The position numbers and the translations under genes are program-made. Source: Trueperaceae bacterium (GTDB lineage: Bacteria > Deinococcota > Deinococci > Deinococcales > Trueperaceae). Taken from it: a stretch of 64,000 nt of DNA. Where the stretch lies: NCBI GenBank assembly GCA_002707365.1, contig PAMQ01000018.1, positions 37,543 through 101,542 of the forward strand. The letters are read 5' to 3'. The notes beneath the pieces were generated by a model, which saw only the letters and a list, made by a program, of their open reading frames with translations, was not told the origin of the DNA and ran no database searches. Positions 10,172 through 19,311 of the stretch are shown in pieces. The stretch's first letter is position 1, and each line of letters opens with the position of its first letter.

Positions 10172-11635
10172 ATGGGAAAAGTAACAGGATTTAAAGAATT
10201 CGCTCGCCAGCCTGTGCCTTACACGGATCCGATGGAACGCCTCAAAAATTATGACGAGTTCCTAGCTAACGTTCCCGAGTCACACTTAAAAACCCAAGGA
10301 GCTCGGTGCATGGATTGTGGCGTTCCTTTTTGTCAATCGGATACTGGTTGCCCAGTTGACAATCTCATTCCAGAATGGAATCACCTGGTTTACCAAGGCC
10401 GTTGGCGGGAGGCGCTTGAGCGGCTCCACAAAACTAATAATTTTCCTGAATTTACGGGAAGAGTATGCCCCGCCCCCTGCGAAGGCTCCTGCGTCCTGGG
10501 CATTACTGACCCTCCTGTCACCATTAAGAACATTGAGAACGCAATCGTTGATCGTGGTTTTGCTGAGGGTTGGATAACTGCTGAACCACCTGCGGAAAGA
10601 TCAGGAAAAAAAGTTGCAGTTATAGGCTCGGGACCAGCTGGACTTGCCTGTGCTGCTCAACTGAACAAGGCCGGACATATAGTGACAGTCTATGAGAGGG
10701 CGAACCGAATCGGTGGTCTCCTCATGTACGGCATTCCTAACATGAAGCTAGACAAGAGTACAGTTGACCGCCGAGTGAATCTCCTCCGTGACGAGGGAAT
10801 AGAGTTTGTTACCGACGCACATGTCGGTGTTAACGTCGATATTCAGGAACTACGTGACACTAATGACGCCATTGCTCTTTGTTGTGGAGCTACCTCACCC
10901 CGGGACCTGCCCATACCAGGACGGGATCTTTCTGGCGTTCATTTCGCTGTTGAATTCCTGACCCTTAATACAAATAGTTTGCTTAATTCTAATCTGCAAG
11001 ATGGTAACTTCATTAGCGCCCGGAATAAGAATGTGATCGTCATTGGTGGTGGTGATACAGGGACAGACTGTATCGGCACTTCAATGCGGCATGGTTGTTC
11101 TAGTCTGGTGAATTTTGAACTTCTACCCAAACCACCAGATAACCGTGGTTCCGACAACCCCTGGCCAGAATGGCCGAGGATCTTCAGAGTCGACTACGGT
11201 CATGCTGAAGTGGAAGCAAAATTTGGTAACGACCCGAGAGAGTACTGCATTTTGAGTAAAGAGTTCATAGCTGATGGAAAAGGAAACGTGAAGGGTATAC
11301 GAACCGTCCAAGTTGAGTGGAACAAAGATGATTCGGGACGTTTCCAGATGAGTGAGGTTCCCGGCAGCGAAAAGGAATTCAAAGCTGACCTAGTGCTCCT
11401 TGCCATGGGTTTCCTCGGTCCCGAGGAAACAATTGTTGAAAAGTTAGGCATGGAAACTGATGCTCGTAGTAATTTTAAAGCCGATTACGGTACGTATGCT
11501 ACGAGTATCGATGGGGTTTTTGCTGCTGGAGATTGCCGCAGAGGACAATCTTTAGTTGTTTGGGCCATTAATGAAGGACGGGGAGCAGCTAAAGCAGTCG
11601 ACAACTATCTTATGGGTTCAACGAATTTGCCCTGA
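10172..11635 (+). CDS. gltD: Glutamate synthase small subunit
   Basis: Feeds electrons from NAD(P)H to the large subunit (487 aa). The N-terminal ferredoxin-like region has C46, C49, C54 and C60, then C99, C103 and C107, the ligands of two 4Fe-4S clusters. An FAD Rossmann motif ([10 protein letters not shown]) begins near residue 152, and an NAD(P)H motif (GGGDTGTDC) lies near 292. A second FAD contact ([13 protein letters not shown]) is near the C-terminus. The start is one base after the gltB stop, with GGAATGGAA upstream, so the two are translationally linked. Confidence 0.98.
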   Translation: MGKVTGFKEFARQPVPYTDPMERLKNYDEFLANVPESHLKTQGARCMDCGVPFCQSDTGCPVDNLIPEWNHLVYQGRWREALERLHKTNNFPEFTGRVCPAPCEGSCVLGITDPPVTIKNIENAIVDRGFAEGWITAEPPAERSGKKVAVIGSGPAGLACAAQLNKAGHIVTVYERANRIGGLLMYGIPNMKLDKSTVDRRVNLLRDEGIEFVTDAHVGVNVDIQELRDTNDAIALCCGATSPRDLPIPGRDLSGVHFAVEFLTLNTNSLLNSNLQDGNFISARNKNVIVIGGGDTGTDCIGTSMRHGCSSLVNFELLPKPPDNRGSDNPWPEWPRIFRVDYGHAEVEAKFGNDPREYCILSKEFIADGKGNVKGIRTVQVEWNKDDSGRFQMSEVPGSEKEFKADLVLLAMGFLGPEETIVEKLGMETDARSNFKADYGTYATSIDGVFAAGDCRRGQSLVVWAINEGRGAAKAVDNYLMGSTNLP

Positions 11636-11661
11636 TTGATATTTGAAGATTCTGTCATACC

Positions 11662-11692
11662 ACTGAAACACCACGATTCTTGGCGTTTCAGT
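11662..11692. terminator. Hairpin between convergent gltD and the membrane protein gene
   Basis: ACTGAAAC (11662-11669) pairs with GTTTCAGT (11685-11692). The stem can extend through one mismatch by CC/GG. It sits in the 72-base gap between two convergent genes, the usual place of a bidirectional terminator. There is no long T run on either side, so termination may be partial or factor-assisted. Confidence 0.5.
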
Positions 11693-11707
11693 CCGTCGCT
11701 TTAGATA

Positions 11708-13066
11708 CTAATTTTGGGTGACGTTTGCGTCTCGACGTAAGATTTCTTGCCTAACTGATCTTCCCGCGTACCAAAGCATCCCGCTCCTCAGAAAACCACC
11801 GATAGCTAAAGCTAATAAGCAAACAGTAATACCAGACCAGGAGCCTATCGCGATTCCACCGATTATCAGTAAGAAGGCACATATCAGCGAAAGTAGAATT
11901 GCCAAGGTAATTCCGCGTGTTCGCCGTCCATTCATTAAAGTTCCAGATGATAACGAGTCAAACACCGCAAGTCCCGGCATCAATGACATTATCCACAGGC
12001 TTCGACGTGCCTCAACAACAAGATATTCCGGAAGGGCAAGAACATCTCGGAACCAATAAAGTGAGATGGGAGTTACATTGAAAAGAAAGAGAAAAACAAT
12101 TAGAGCCAATCCTAATTTCATTGTGAAGCGGTGAAAGACACGAAGGGAACGAGGTTCATCTAGAAGAACTACGACAACCTCTACATAGGCATGGGCTGCA
12201 CTTGTGAAGACGGTAAGCATACCTATGATGATGGGCCATATCGCTAGTGATGAGACAGGGTCAGGCATGCGACTCAAAGCTGCAGCTACCATAGGTTGAA
12301 CCGTTACCCCAATAAGAATGGTCAGTACGAGCGGAGTGAAGAAATCTAGTATAGGAGCTATTGTTAATGGGCTTTCAGGTGGAGGGGCATTACTGAGTTG
12401 ATTGCGGAGGATAGGTTTCACTCTTAGGACGGCATAGATTGCTTCGCCGAAGACACCTGCTGTGAAAGTCGCACTCGCCAGGATGATACCCTCAACGTCA
12501 GGAAAGAACTGGAAGAAAATAACCAGAACTACTGCTTCTATCCCCAAGCGGATCCCCGAGCTTATAGTGACAGATCGCGAGAACCCAAAGCGGATAAGAA
12601 CACCGTGAATCAACCGTCTTACGCCAACTGCTGCAATGAATGGAAGAAGAATACGAAGGCCAGTGCGGGCGGGTTCAAATAACTCATCAGGTATCCCAAG
12701 AAGCCCTTTAACGAGAATCCCGTAAAGAGGAGTAAAAGCGATCGCAGCATGAAGGCTCGTTAAGATTGCTACCAGCACTAAGGAGAAATTAAGGAGCTTC
12801 CGAAAAGAGTGTACGTCTTTACTAAAAGATGTAGAGGTTGGCAAGAGAGCTAGCGCCGGTGAACCTAAAAGTAAAACTATAGGGAATGCGATCCCCCATG
12901 CCGCTAGATTAATCTCAGGATTAGCAGTGCGGGCTATGAAAGCTGCTAGTAGAGGACCTTCGACTGTTATGAGTAACCAGCTCGCAGCAAGGGGCCACCA
13001 GGTGCTCAGAATACGTTTTTGGTTAAGCGGTAATTTGGCAGAAATTTTAATATCTCTAACTGGCAT
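11708..13066 (-). CDS. Polytopic membrane protein of the MATE/MOP type, ANKH-like features
   Basis: 452 aa with about 12 hydrophobic segments. The N-terminal half (WWPLAASWLLITVEGPLLAA, then an arginine-rich turn and two long helices) and its weaker repeat in the second half (IWPIIIGMLTVFTSAAHAYVE) suggest a MOP-superfamily fold. It is unlike standard MATE exporters such as the one at 34166-35758. Parts recall the ANKH/progressive-ankylosis family, a relative of MATE that exports phosphate-containing small molecules in animals; this is from memory of the family and not a computed match. The ATG at 13066 has only a weak AGG site. Substrate unknown. Confidence 0.7.
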   Translation of the reverse strand: MPVRDIKISAKLPLNQKRILSTWWPLAASWLLITVEGPLLAAFIARTANPEINLAAWGIAFPIVLLLGSPALALLPTSTSFSKDVHSFRKLLNFSLVLVAILTSLHAAIAFTPLYGILVKGLLGIPDELFEPARTGLRILLPFIAAVGVRRLIHGVLIRFGFSRSVTISSGIRLGIEAVVLVIFFQFFPDVEGIILASATFTAGVFGEAIYAVLRVKPILRNQLSNAPPPESPLTIAPILDFFTPLVLTILIGVTVQPMVAAALSRMPDPVSSLAIWPIIIGMLTVFTSAAHAYVEVVVVLLDEPRSLRVFHRFTMKLGLALIVFLFLFNVTPISLYWFRDVLALPEYLVVEARRSLWIMSLMPGLAVFDSLSSGTLMNGRRTRGITLAILLSLICAFLLIIGGIAIGSWSGITVCLLALAIGGFLRSGMLWYAGRSVRQEILRRDANVTQN

Positions 13067-13165
13067 TAAGCCTAAATTTGATTGGGGCGGTTACCTAATT
13101 CAAAACTCATTACGGGGTGATTATTACTCTGTTCTAGTTCGTGAAAATCAAACACGACCCGAGCA

Positions 13166-13212
13166 GACTATCACGACAATCGAGAGTATGAGGCTAGGTG
13201 ATTGTGATAGTC
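13166..13212 (-). terminator. Hairpin downstream of the Bcr/CflA-type exporter gene
   Basis: GACTATCAC (13166-13174) pairs with GTGATAGTC (13204-13212), nine bases perfect, with inner ACAATC/GATTGT pairing possible. Read on the minus strand it begins six bases after the exporter stop and is followed by a moderately T-rich stretch (GTGTTTGATTTT). A terminator separating the two minus-strand membrane protein genes is the simplest reading. Confidence 0.5.
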
Positions 13213-13217
13213 AATAT

Positions 13218-14429
13218 TTACGAGGTGTTTGTGGGACAAAAACTTGGAGCTAATCTTTGTGAGATTAGGAAAATAATTAATATCGTCGTGGCTATCAGCA
13301 CCATCCCTAAACCCAGAGGAGTAGGTCCAATGGCAACATATTTACCAACGAGCGATCCTAAAAGCGTCCCGCCAATCATCTGTACAAATCCGAGAAGACC
13401 TGAGGCAACACCGGCACGGGTTTTGTGAGGATCTATGGCCAGAGTCGTGGCGTTAGTAAGAACTAAGGCAAAACAGAAGAAAAAGCTTGCAAGATTGATC
13501 GTTAGCGTAAACACCGTAGCCCAACCAAATGAAGTCTGCAAAAACATTACTACCCCAACAACAAAGTTCAAGGCAAGGGCATAACCTAAAATACGAACGG
13601 GAGAATACTTTTTGAGAAGTAAGGCATTAATAATATTTCCGGGAAGAAGCAAACTGGCTATGGAAGCAAAGATTAGTGAAAACTGGACCTCGTTGACCTC
13701 GAAATAATTCATATAAATTCCTGGTGAAGAAACCAAATACGCGATAAGGCTGCCATGAAAAAGAGATATTATGAGAACCATTACGCTGGATTGTGGGTTT
13801 CGTAAAACACGCCACCCGTTCTGAAGAGTTACCCTCAAATCTAGTGCTCGCAAGTTCGGTTTAACAAGGGTTTCGGGTAAAGCGTAAAACACCCACAACG
13901 TTAGAGCGACAGCAACTAATGCTAAAAGCACAAAGATTGCCCGCCAGCTTACTTGGGTAAGCAGTAAAGTGCCGATCCCAGGAGCTAGTAGTGGCCCAAC
14001 AGTGAACACCACCATACTGAATGAAAGGTATTGCCCAAGTTTAGCTCCTTGAAACAGGTCTCGTAATATAGCTCGAGCTAGGATAGGGCCCGTGGCAGAT
14101 CCTAAACCCTGAACAAAGCGACCAATTAGTACCCAACTAAAGTTCGGAGCCGCTAAGCAAATTGCACCACCTAGACCAAAGATGACCAAGCCACCTATCA
14201 AAACCGGCCGACGACCGAAACGGTCAGCAACTGAACCTATGACTAAATGTGGAAGGGCATGACCAAACATGAATGCAATGAGAATCAGCTGCACCTCAGA
14301 TATACTGATTCCGAAACGATTTGCGATGCTAGGAAAAGCTGGGAGGACCATGTCGGTCGAAAGTGCAGCTAGCATCATCATTGAACCGATGAGTGCAACG
14401 AAAGCAAACTTTGGTTTAGAGCTATCCAT
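13218..14429 (-). CDS. MFS multidrug exporter, Bcr/CflA type
   Basis: 403 aa with 12 predicted membrane helices. The first helix carries STDMVLPAFP, the acidic drug-binding signature of the DHA1 Bcr/CflA group. The loop after helix 2 has the MFS motif A form GSVADRFGRRPV. Helix 5 has the antiporter motif C (VGPLLAPGIG). These proteins use the proton gradient to expel drugs or sulfonamide- and bicyclomycin-like molecules. The ATG at 14429 is divergent from a dehydrogenase gene across 278 bases. No local regulator. Confidence 0.92.
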   Translation of the reverse strand: MDSSKPKFAFVALIGSMMMLAALSTDMVLPAFPSIANRFGISISEVQLILIAFMFGHALPHLVIGSVADRFGRRPVLIGGLVIFGLGGAICLAAPNFSWVLIGRFVQGLGSATGPILARAILRDLFQGAKLGQYLSFSMVVFTVGPLLAPGIGTLLLTQVSWRAIFVLLALVAVALTLWVFYALPETLVKPNLRALDLRVTLQNGWRVLRNPQSSVMVLIISLFHGSLIAYLVSSPGIYMNYFEVNEVQFSLIFASIASLLLPGNIINALLLKKYSPVRILGYALALNFVVGVVMFLQTSFGWATVFTLTINLASFFFCFALVLTNATTLAIDPHKTRAGVASGLLGFVQMIGGTLLGSLVGKYVAIGPTPLGLGMVLIATTILIIFLISQRLAPSFCPTNTS

Positions 14430-14574
14430 AAGTCCGTTAAGAGTGTAACTGTTTGTTGATACACGGTGCTCTCACGTTGTATCTGGATGAGTTAAGTTGC
14501 ACCCATGCTGACAGGGAGTTAGCAGCTTAGTTTCCAGTATTCCTGCGAGCAGCTCACGTGTTGGGGAAAAGTTC

Positions 14575-14589
14575 TTGAGTAAGACTCAA
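14575..14589. promoter_or_regulatory. Short palindrome in a divergent promoter region
   Basis: TTGAGT-AAG-ACTCAA is a perfect 6+3+6 palindrome in the 278-base gap between the exporter (minus) and the dehydrogenase (plus). It could be an operator for either gene. I see nothing else convincing in this gap apart from the GGGAGG ribosome site at the dehydrogenase. Confidence 0.3.
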
Positions 14590-14707
14590 CGGTACTGGTA
14601 GTCTCTTGCAAGGTTGTTGGACCAAAGCCAAAGATATTTTGGATTTCCCAAAAAGGTTCAAATGGACATTTATGGGAAAGACCGAAACTAATTAAGGGAG
14701 GCTATCC

Positions 14708-15646
14708 ATGACTACTACTGTTCCTAGCCTGAGCTATGAAAATGGGCTAATTCGGCTTGTGGATATTGAAGTTGCTGATCCAGGTGAAGGCGAGCTCCAG
14801 GTTACAGCTGCTGTCTGTGGAATCTGTTCCTGGGATATTGCTACATGTAAACTCGGTGATGATTTTGCCTTTCCGGCACCAGCGGGTCATGAAGGCGTCG
14901 GTTATGTGTCTAAGATCGGTCCTGGCGTAACTGGTTTCCTTGAAGGGGACCGAGTTGCCTTCGGAGGTTTCGCTAAACTCCGAAACGCTGCGGCTTCTAG
15001 AGTCCACAAAATTCCTGAATCCAAAATCCTTGATGAGCACTGGTTAGTTGAGCCTGTCTCGTGCGTAGTTACTGGGATTGATCATTGTCATATTAAACCT
15101 GGCGACCGCCTTGTTCTCATTGGTTGTGGTTTCATGGGTCAGCTTTTTCTCCAGGGTCTCCAACATACATCTGCTGAACAGGTTGTTGCTTTAGACGTGG
15201 ATTCAACTCGAGTTGATCAGGCCCGGGCCCTTGGCGCTACAGAGGTATTTGACCTAACTGAACATGACTCTTCAAGTTTGGCCGGCGAGTTAAAAGATCG
15301 CGGTGTTGATGTGGTGATCGATACTACTGGTAGCCAGCAAGGCCTCGATCTAGCAACCGATATCGTGCGAAGAGGTGGAGTTATCAATCTCTTCGGGTGG
15401 ATAAAGGGAGAACGCGCAAGCTTTGATCCTAGCCGGTGGCACTTGGGTGGATTTACAGTAATTAACAGTGCACCAGCGAGCCAGATCCGTGATCCGTTCC
15501 CCGCTGCCATCCGGTTGCTTCAAAAGGGTGTTTTTGATCTTAGTCAGTTGGTGACTCATGTTGTTCCCGTATCGGATTACCCTGCCTTGATGTCCAAGAT
15601 CTTAGCCGGCGAAAAAGGCTACCTAAAAGGGGTCGTGAAGTTATGA
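14708..15646 (+). CDS. Short zinc-type (MDR) alcohol/polyol dehydrogenase
   Basis: Medium-chain dehydrogenase/reductase of 312 aa, about 30 shorter than usual. The GroES-like half has the catalytic zinc cysteine in VCGICSWD and the GHEGVGYV histidine-glutamate pair. The four-cysteine structural zinc loop found in classical members is absent, which explains most of the missing length. The Rossmann half has GCGFMG, and an acidic residue in VALDVDS suggests NAD preference. The ATG has a good GGGAGG site. Oxidation of a polyol or sugar acid is likely but the substrate is unknown. Confidence 0.88.
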   Translation: MTTTVPSLSYENGLIRLVDIEVADPGEGELQVTAAVCGICSWDIATCKLGDDFAFPAPAGHEGVGYVSKIGPGVTGFLEGDRVAFGGFAKLRNAAASRVHKIPESKILDEHWLVEPVSCVVTGIDHCHIKPGDRLVLIGCGFMGQLFLQGLQHTSAEQVVALDVDSTRVDQARALGATEVFDLTEHDSSSLAGELKDRGVDVVIDTTGSQQGLDLATDIVRRGGVINLFGWIKGERASFDPSRWHLGGFTVINSAPASQIRDPFPAAIRLLQKGVFDLSQLVTHVVPVSDYPALMSKILAGEKGYLKGVVKL

Positions 15647-15793
15647 GTCAATTAACATCATAATTAGTTTACTTGCCTCGTTAAGCATATCGATTTTTAA
15701 AACATTAATAACTAGTTGTTTTTACGTGCATGATGAACGCAAGTTTCGCGTTTCAGACAGCAGTCATATCGGACTCTGGTTGACCGTTGCGAA

Positions 15794-16762
15794 TTATGCT
15801 GGCATGTCAACTATGATCTTTACGGCGCCATCCTCACGTGTATGAGCTAGGTTATAGGCTTCACTAACGCGGTTAAAAGGGAACCGGTGAGTGAGGATAG
15901 GTTTTACATCGACGATTCCATTTTCGATGTAAGAGAGGGCGATTTTTGTTGAGCGCTGGTCTTGTTCTCTGGAGGCATGTACGATTGCCTTAGCTGTAAG
16001 GCACTTCATGAAGAAGTTGCTGTACCGAAAGCTAAGTGTTTCCGAACGGGGTACACCGAAGAACAAAAGGAATCCGTAATCCCTGAGCAGGTCGATACCC
16101 AGATTAACAGTTTCATCCTCTCCGGCGGCCTCAATAACTACATCCGCTATCGAGCCACCTGTGATTTCACGAATTATTTCTGCAGGTTCGGTAGTTGGCC
16201 CTAATATCGTGTGAGTAGCTCCGTACTGGCGGCTTAGTTCGAGACGATTTGGTTCAAGGTCAATAGCTATAACTCGGTTGGCTCCGAGTCGGCGAGTCAT
16301 GAAGTTGAACCATAGGCCCGCTGACCCTTGGCCAATTACTACTACGTTTTTGCCTAGTAAGTTTGGTAATGCTCTGCATGCGTAGATAACGGTGCCAAGT
16401 TGTTGGGCCTGTAGAAATTCCTCTGGGGTTCGGTTTTTGGGGAGTACCAGCACGTGTTCGTATGGTGCGGAGTAGTACTCAGCCATCGCGTAATGGTCTG
16501 GTGCGAGAGTAAGAGCAACGTCACCTACTTTGATGGGTGCATTAGGATTAGCTACCGCCTCAACGATACCTATCATCTCGTGACCAGTTGCCCCAGGTGC
16601 GATTGGGTATTTCTCAGCAGGAAGATTATGAAGGTGACGCAGATCGCTCCCACAAAGTGACAACATTCTCGTTCGTATTAACGCTTTCCCTGGTTTCAGA
16701 TCTGGTATAGGAGTCTCAATGATGGTTGACACTCCCGGTGCGGTGATATGAACTGCCTTCAT
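15794..16762 (-). CDS. Zinc-type (MDR) dehydrogenase lacking the structural zinc loop
   Basis: 322 aa. Catalytic zinc ligands are visible as LCGSDLRH and GATGHEMIG. The structural four-cysteine loop is missing. The nucleotide motif is GQGSAG followed by VIAIDLE, an NAD-type acidic end. AAGGAGGGAC lies just before the ATG at 16762, a near-perfect ribosome site. It is divergent from an SDR gene across a gap that holds an inverted repeat, so the pair may share control. Substrate unknown; it is clearly not a recent duplicate of the dehydrogenase at 14708 or 19312. Confidence 0.88.
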   Translation of the reverse strand: MKAVHITAPGVSTIIETPIPDLKPGKALIRTRMLSLCGSDLRHLHNLPAEKYPIAPGATGHEMIGIVEAVANPNAPIKVGDVALTLAPDHYAMAEYYSAPYEHVLVLPKNRTPEEFLQAQQLGTVIYACRALPNLLGKNVVVIGQGSAGLWFNFMTRRLGANRVIAIDLEPNRLELSRQYGATHTILGPTTEPAEIIREITGGSIADVVIEAAGEDETVNLGIDLLRDYGFLLFFGVPRSETLSFRYSNFFMKCLTAKAIVHASREQDQRSTKIALSYIENGIVDVKPILTHRFPFNRVSEAYNLAHTREDGAVKIIVDMPA

Positions 16763-16845
16763 GTCCCTCCTTGCTCAGTAAGTCTAACGACACTCTTCAT
16801 AAGAACAGTAGCCTAATTGACTTGTAGTCCCAAAACGTTCCCTTG

Positions 16846-16869
16846 ATCCTATACCTTCCGCCATAGGAT
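16846..16869. promoter_or_regulatory. Inverted repeat in a divergent promoter region, candidate operator
   Basis: ATCCTAT (16846-16852) and ATAGGAT (16863-16869) are perfect arms around a ten-base spacer, the geometry of a dimeric repressor site. It lies midway between the divergent MDR and SDR genes. No regulator gene is adjacent. Confidence 0.4.
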
Positions 16870-16996
16870 ATACACTGAATCTGAATTGAGTCGAAGGATT
16901 ATAGTGAGGTTTTGATAATAAGCTCCCTGATGTTTACTGATTTAATACAATTCGTTAATACGGTGGGCTGACAAATAAATTCAGGGAGGTATCAAT

Positions 16997-17785
16997 ATGG
17001 CGGGTCCTTTGCAGAACAAGTTGGCAATAGTAACTGGTGGAGGTCGTGGCATTGGTCGTGAGATAGCGTCCCGGCTAGCCACAGAAGGGGCTGATTGTAT
17101 GCTAGTTGCCAGGACCACCAGCCAACTTCAGGATGCTGCTGAGGAAATCTCAAGACAGACTGGTCAGCGTGTCGAAATTTGCCCGACAGACCTCCGTACT
17201 TCTGAAGGTAGTTGTTGTGTTCTAGAGGCAGTAAAGACGAATTTTCATAAGGTCGACATATTAGTAAACAGTGCAGGTGCTACCCAGGTGGGAAATTTTC
17301 TCGAACTTAGTGACGATGTTTGGCAAGACGGGTTCGCCCTTAAATTTTTTGGAGCTGTGCGAGTCACGAGATTATTGTGGCCCATGCTTAAAGACAGTCA
17401 CGGGGTTGTAATCAATATTATCGGTGGATATGCCCGGACGCCAACCTCCCAAGCCATGATCCCTGGCTCCGTTAACGCGGCCCTGACTAACTTTAGTAAG
17501 GCATTAGCAGAGTTGGGAATCGAGGATAACGTTAACGTAAACGCTGTCCATCCTGGTCTTACTGTAACCAAACGATTGACGAAACGGATTGATTCCCAAG
17601 CAAAGTTGAACGGGACCACAGTAGCGGAGGAGATGCAGGCAGCGACGGATCGAGCCGGGATTCGCCGGCTCGGTATGACTGAGGACGTTGCGAATCTCGT
17701 TGCCTTCTTATGTTCCCCTGAAGCTCGTCATGTTCACGGTGCTGCTATCGCGGTAGATGGGGGTGCTACTAAAGGAATGCACTGA
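16997..17785 (+). CDS. SDR-fold protein with degenerate catalytic residues
   Basis: Short-chain dehydrogenase/reductase of 262 aa. The cofactor motif TGGGRGIG (about residues 13-20), the NSAG turn and the C-terminal VDGGAT are normal. At the active site the usual Ser, Tyr-x-x-x-Lys is not present: the Ser position reads IIGG and the YxxxK position aligns with PGSVN ahead of AALTNFSKALAEL. The protein is otherwise intact, with no frameshift, so this is a divergent subfamily and not a pseudogene. It could be a binding or scaffold protein or use other residues. The start has a clear AGGGAGG site. Divergent from an MDR gene. Confidence 0.85.
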   Translation: MAGPLQNKLAIVTGGGRGIGREIASRLATEGADCMLVARTTSQLQDAAEEISRQTGQRVEICPTDLRTSEGSCCVLEAVKTNFHKVDILVNSAGATQVGNFLELSDDVWQDGFALKFFGAVRVTRLLWPMLKDSHGVVINIIGGYARTPTSQAMIPGSVNAALTNFSKALAELGIEDNVNVNAVHPGLTVTKRLTKRIDSQAKLNGTTVAEEMQAATDRAGIRRLGMTEDVANLVAFLCSPEARHVHGAAIAVDGGATKGMH

Positions 17786-17829
17786 ATTGTAATCTATTGA
17801 GATTATGATTAAGGCGATCTAACTGGTAA

Positions 17830-19254
17830 TTAAGGATTAGTTTCTTTACTCAATTTCGGCCAGTTACGCTGGCCCTTAGCTTGTTCAAAAGCATGAGCAA
17901 TTTGAAGTACTCCCAGATCATCCTGGTGACGACCGACGATTTGTAGGCCAATCGGCAGGCCTTGAGGCGTGAAACCGGCAGGCACCGAAATTGCAGGATT
18001 ACCCGTAACAGACACGTAGTAACACGATTTCATCCAATCGATGTATGTTTGCATCGGAACACCATTTATTTCCCTCACGTATTGTTCAGTCACATTGAAT
18101 GGTGGGACCTGAGCTACAGGTAGAAGCAAGAAAGAGTAAGGCTTCATAAACTTACGGAGCCGGTGATATAACTCAGCTTGCTTTTCTAGAGAATCAGCAA
18201 CTTGAGAGCCTGTTATTTTTGCCCCTTCCTCAACGTTCCAGATAATCGTTTCCTTGATTTGGTCGCGATGTTGTTTTACGAGGTCACCGTAAGAATGATG
18301 AAAAATCCACGCCCTCTGGACTTTGAAGATCTCATCGGCATCCGAGAAGTCGAAATCGACTTCCTCCACGACGCACCCTAACTCTTCGAACACAGTTCGT
18401 TGGGCTTCCAGTACTGCAGTAACACGACAATCAACAGGTAAATTGCCTAAGTTAGGGCTCCAGGCTACCCTGACACCCGAAAAATCTTTATCGAGAGGCT
18501 GGGCAAAAACCTCTCCACCCTCCCTTATTGCAATAGGTGATCTATCATCCGGGCCAGACAGGACGCTAAGAAGTAGGGCAACATCGGCAACGTTTCGGGC
18601 CATCGGTCCCTGAACAGAAAGAGTCGACCACGGAAATTTGTTAGGCCACACAGGAACTCTACCAGGCGAGGTACGAAAACCAACAACGTTACAAAAACTT
18701 GCAGGGTTACGGAGGCTACCACCGGTATCGCTACCATCTGCAAGCGGAAGCATGCCACAGGCTAAGGCTACCGCTGCGCCCCCGCTACTGCCACCACAAG
18801 TCTTGGTCAAATCATAAGGATTGAGAGTCGCTCCAAATACCTTGTTGAAAGTTTGCGAACCTGCTCCGAACTCCGGTGTGTTGGTTTTACCGATAGAGAT
18901 TCCACCGGCTTTCTTCATCCTTTCGACAATGAGTTCGTCACGATTCGGGATCCAATCACGAAAGATTGGCGACCCTTTCGTCGTTCGGATACCCTTAGTT
19001 TCAACTAGATCCTTGTGAGCAATCGGGAGTCCAAACAATGGTCCAGGATTTCTTCTCTGAGCCAAAATCCTATCAGCCTCTCGGGCTTCCTTAAGAGCTT
19101 GATCAGGAAGCAGTGTCACGATAGCATTCACTACCGGATTCACCTTTTCGATCAAATCAAGGTGGGCTAACATAACTTCCTCAACTGATACCTTACGGCG
19201 ACGTATCAAGCTAGCCAGATCGACTGCACTAGAACTGACGAGGTTATCGCGCAT
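17830..19254 (-). CDS. Amidase signature family hydrolase
   Basis: Hydrolyses a carboxamide or related C-N bond (about 474 aa). It has the Ser-cisSer-Lys triad: Lys in IAHKDLV (near residue 81), the glycine-rich CGGSSGGAAVALACG loop with the cis-serine, and the nucleophile region GSDTGGSLRNPA. The family includes glutamyl-tRNA amidotransferase subunit A, but the lack of GatB/GatC neighbours and the divergent C-terminal half point to a catabolic amidase. I prefer the ATG at 19254 over a GTG at 19272 that would add six residues; neither has a strong ribosome site. It converges on the SDR gene with a weak stem at 17790-17805 between them. Confidence 0.9.
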   Translation of the reverse strand: MRDNLVSSSAVDLASLIRRRKVSVEEVMLAHLDLIEKVNPVVNAIVTLLPDQALKEAREADRILAQRRNPGPLFGLPIAHKDLVETKGIRTTKGSPIFRDWIPNRDELIVERMKKAGGISIGKTNTPEFGAGSQTFNKVFGATLNPYDLTKTCGGSSGGAAVALACGMLPLADGSDTGGSLRNPASFCNVVGFRTSPGRVPVWPNKFPWSTLSVQGPMARNVADVALLLSVLSGPDDRSPIAIREGGEVFAQPLDKDFSGVRVAWSPNLGNLPVDCRVTAVLEAQRTVFEELGCVVEEVDFDFSDADEIFKVQRAWIFHHSYGDLVKQHRDQIKETIIWNVEEGAKITGSQVADSLEKQAELYHRLRKFMKPYSFLLLPVAQVPPFNVTEQYVREINGVPMQTYIDWMKSCYYVSVTGNPAISVPAGFTPQGLPIGLQIVGRHQDDLGVLQIAHAFEQAKGQRNWPKLSKETNP

Positions 19255-19311
19255 GGCTGTGGAGTTTACCACCCGCCTGAATTTATTCCCAGCAAATTAG
19301 GTGTAGCAAGG

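Noticed and set aside
17790..17805. TAATC/GATTA stem between the SDR and amidase genes as a terminator
   Set aside because: Only five weak pairs and no T run; noted in the amidase entry but not called.
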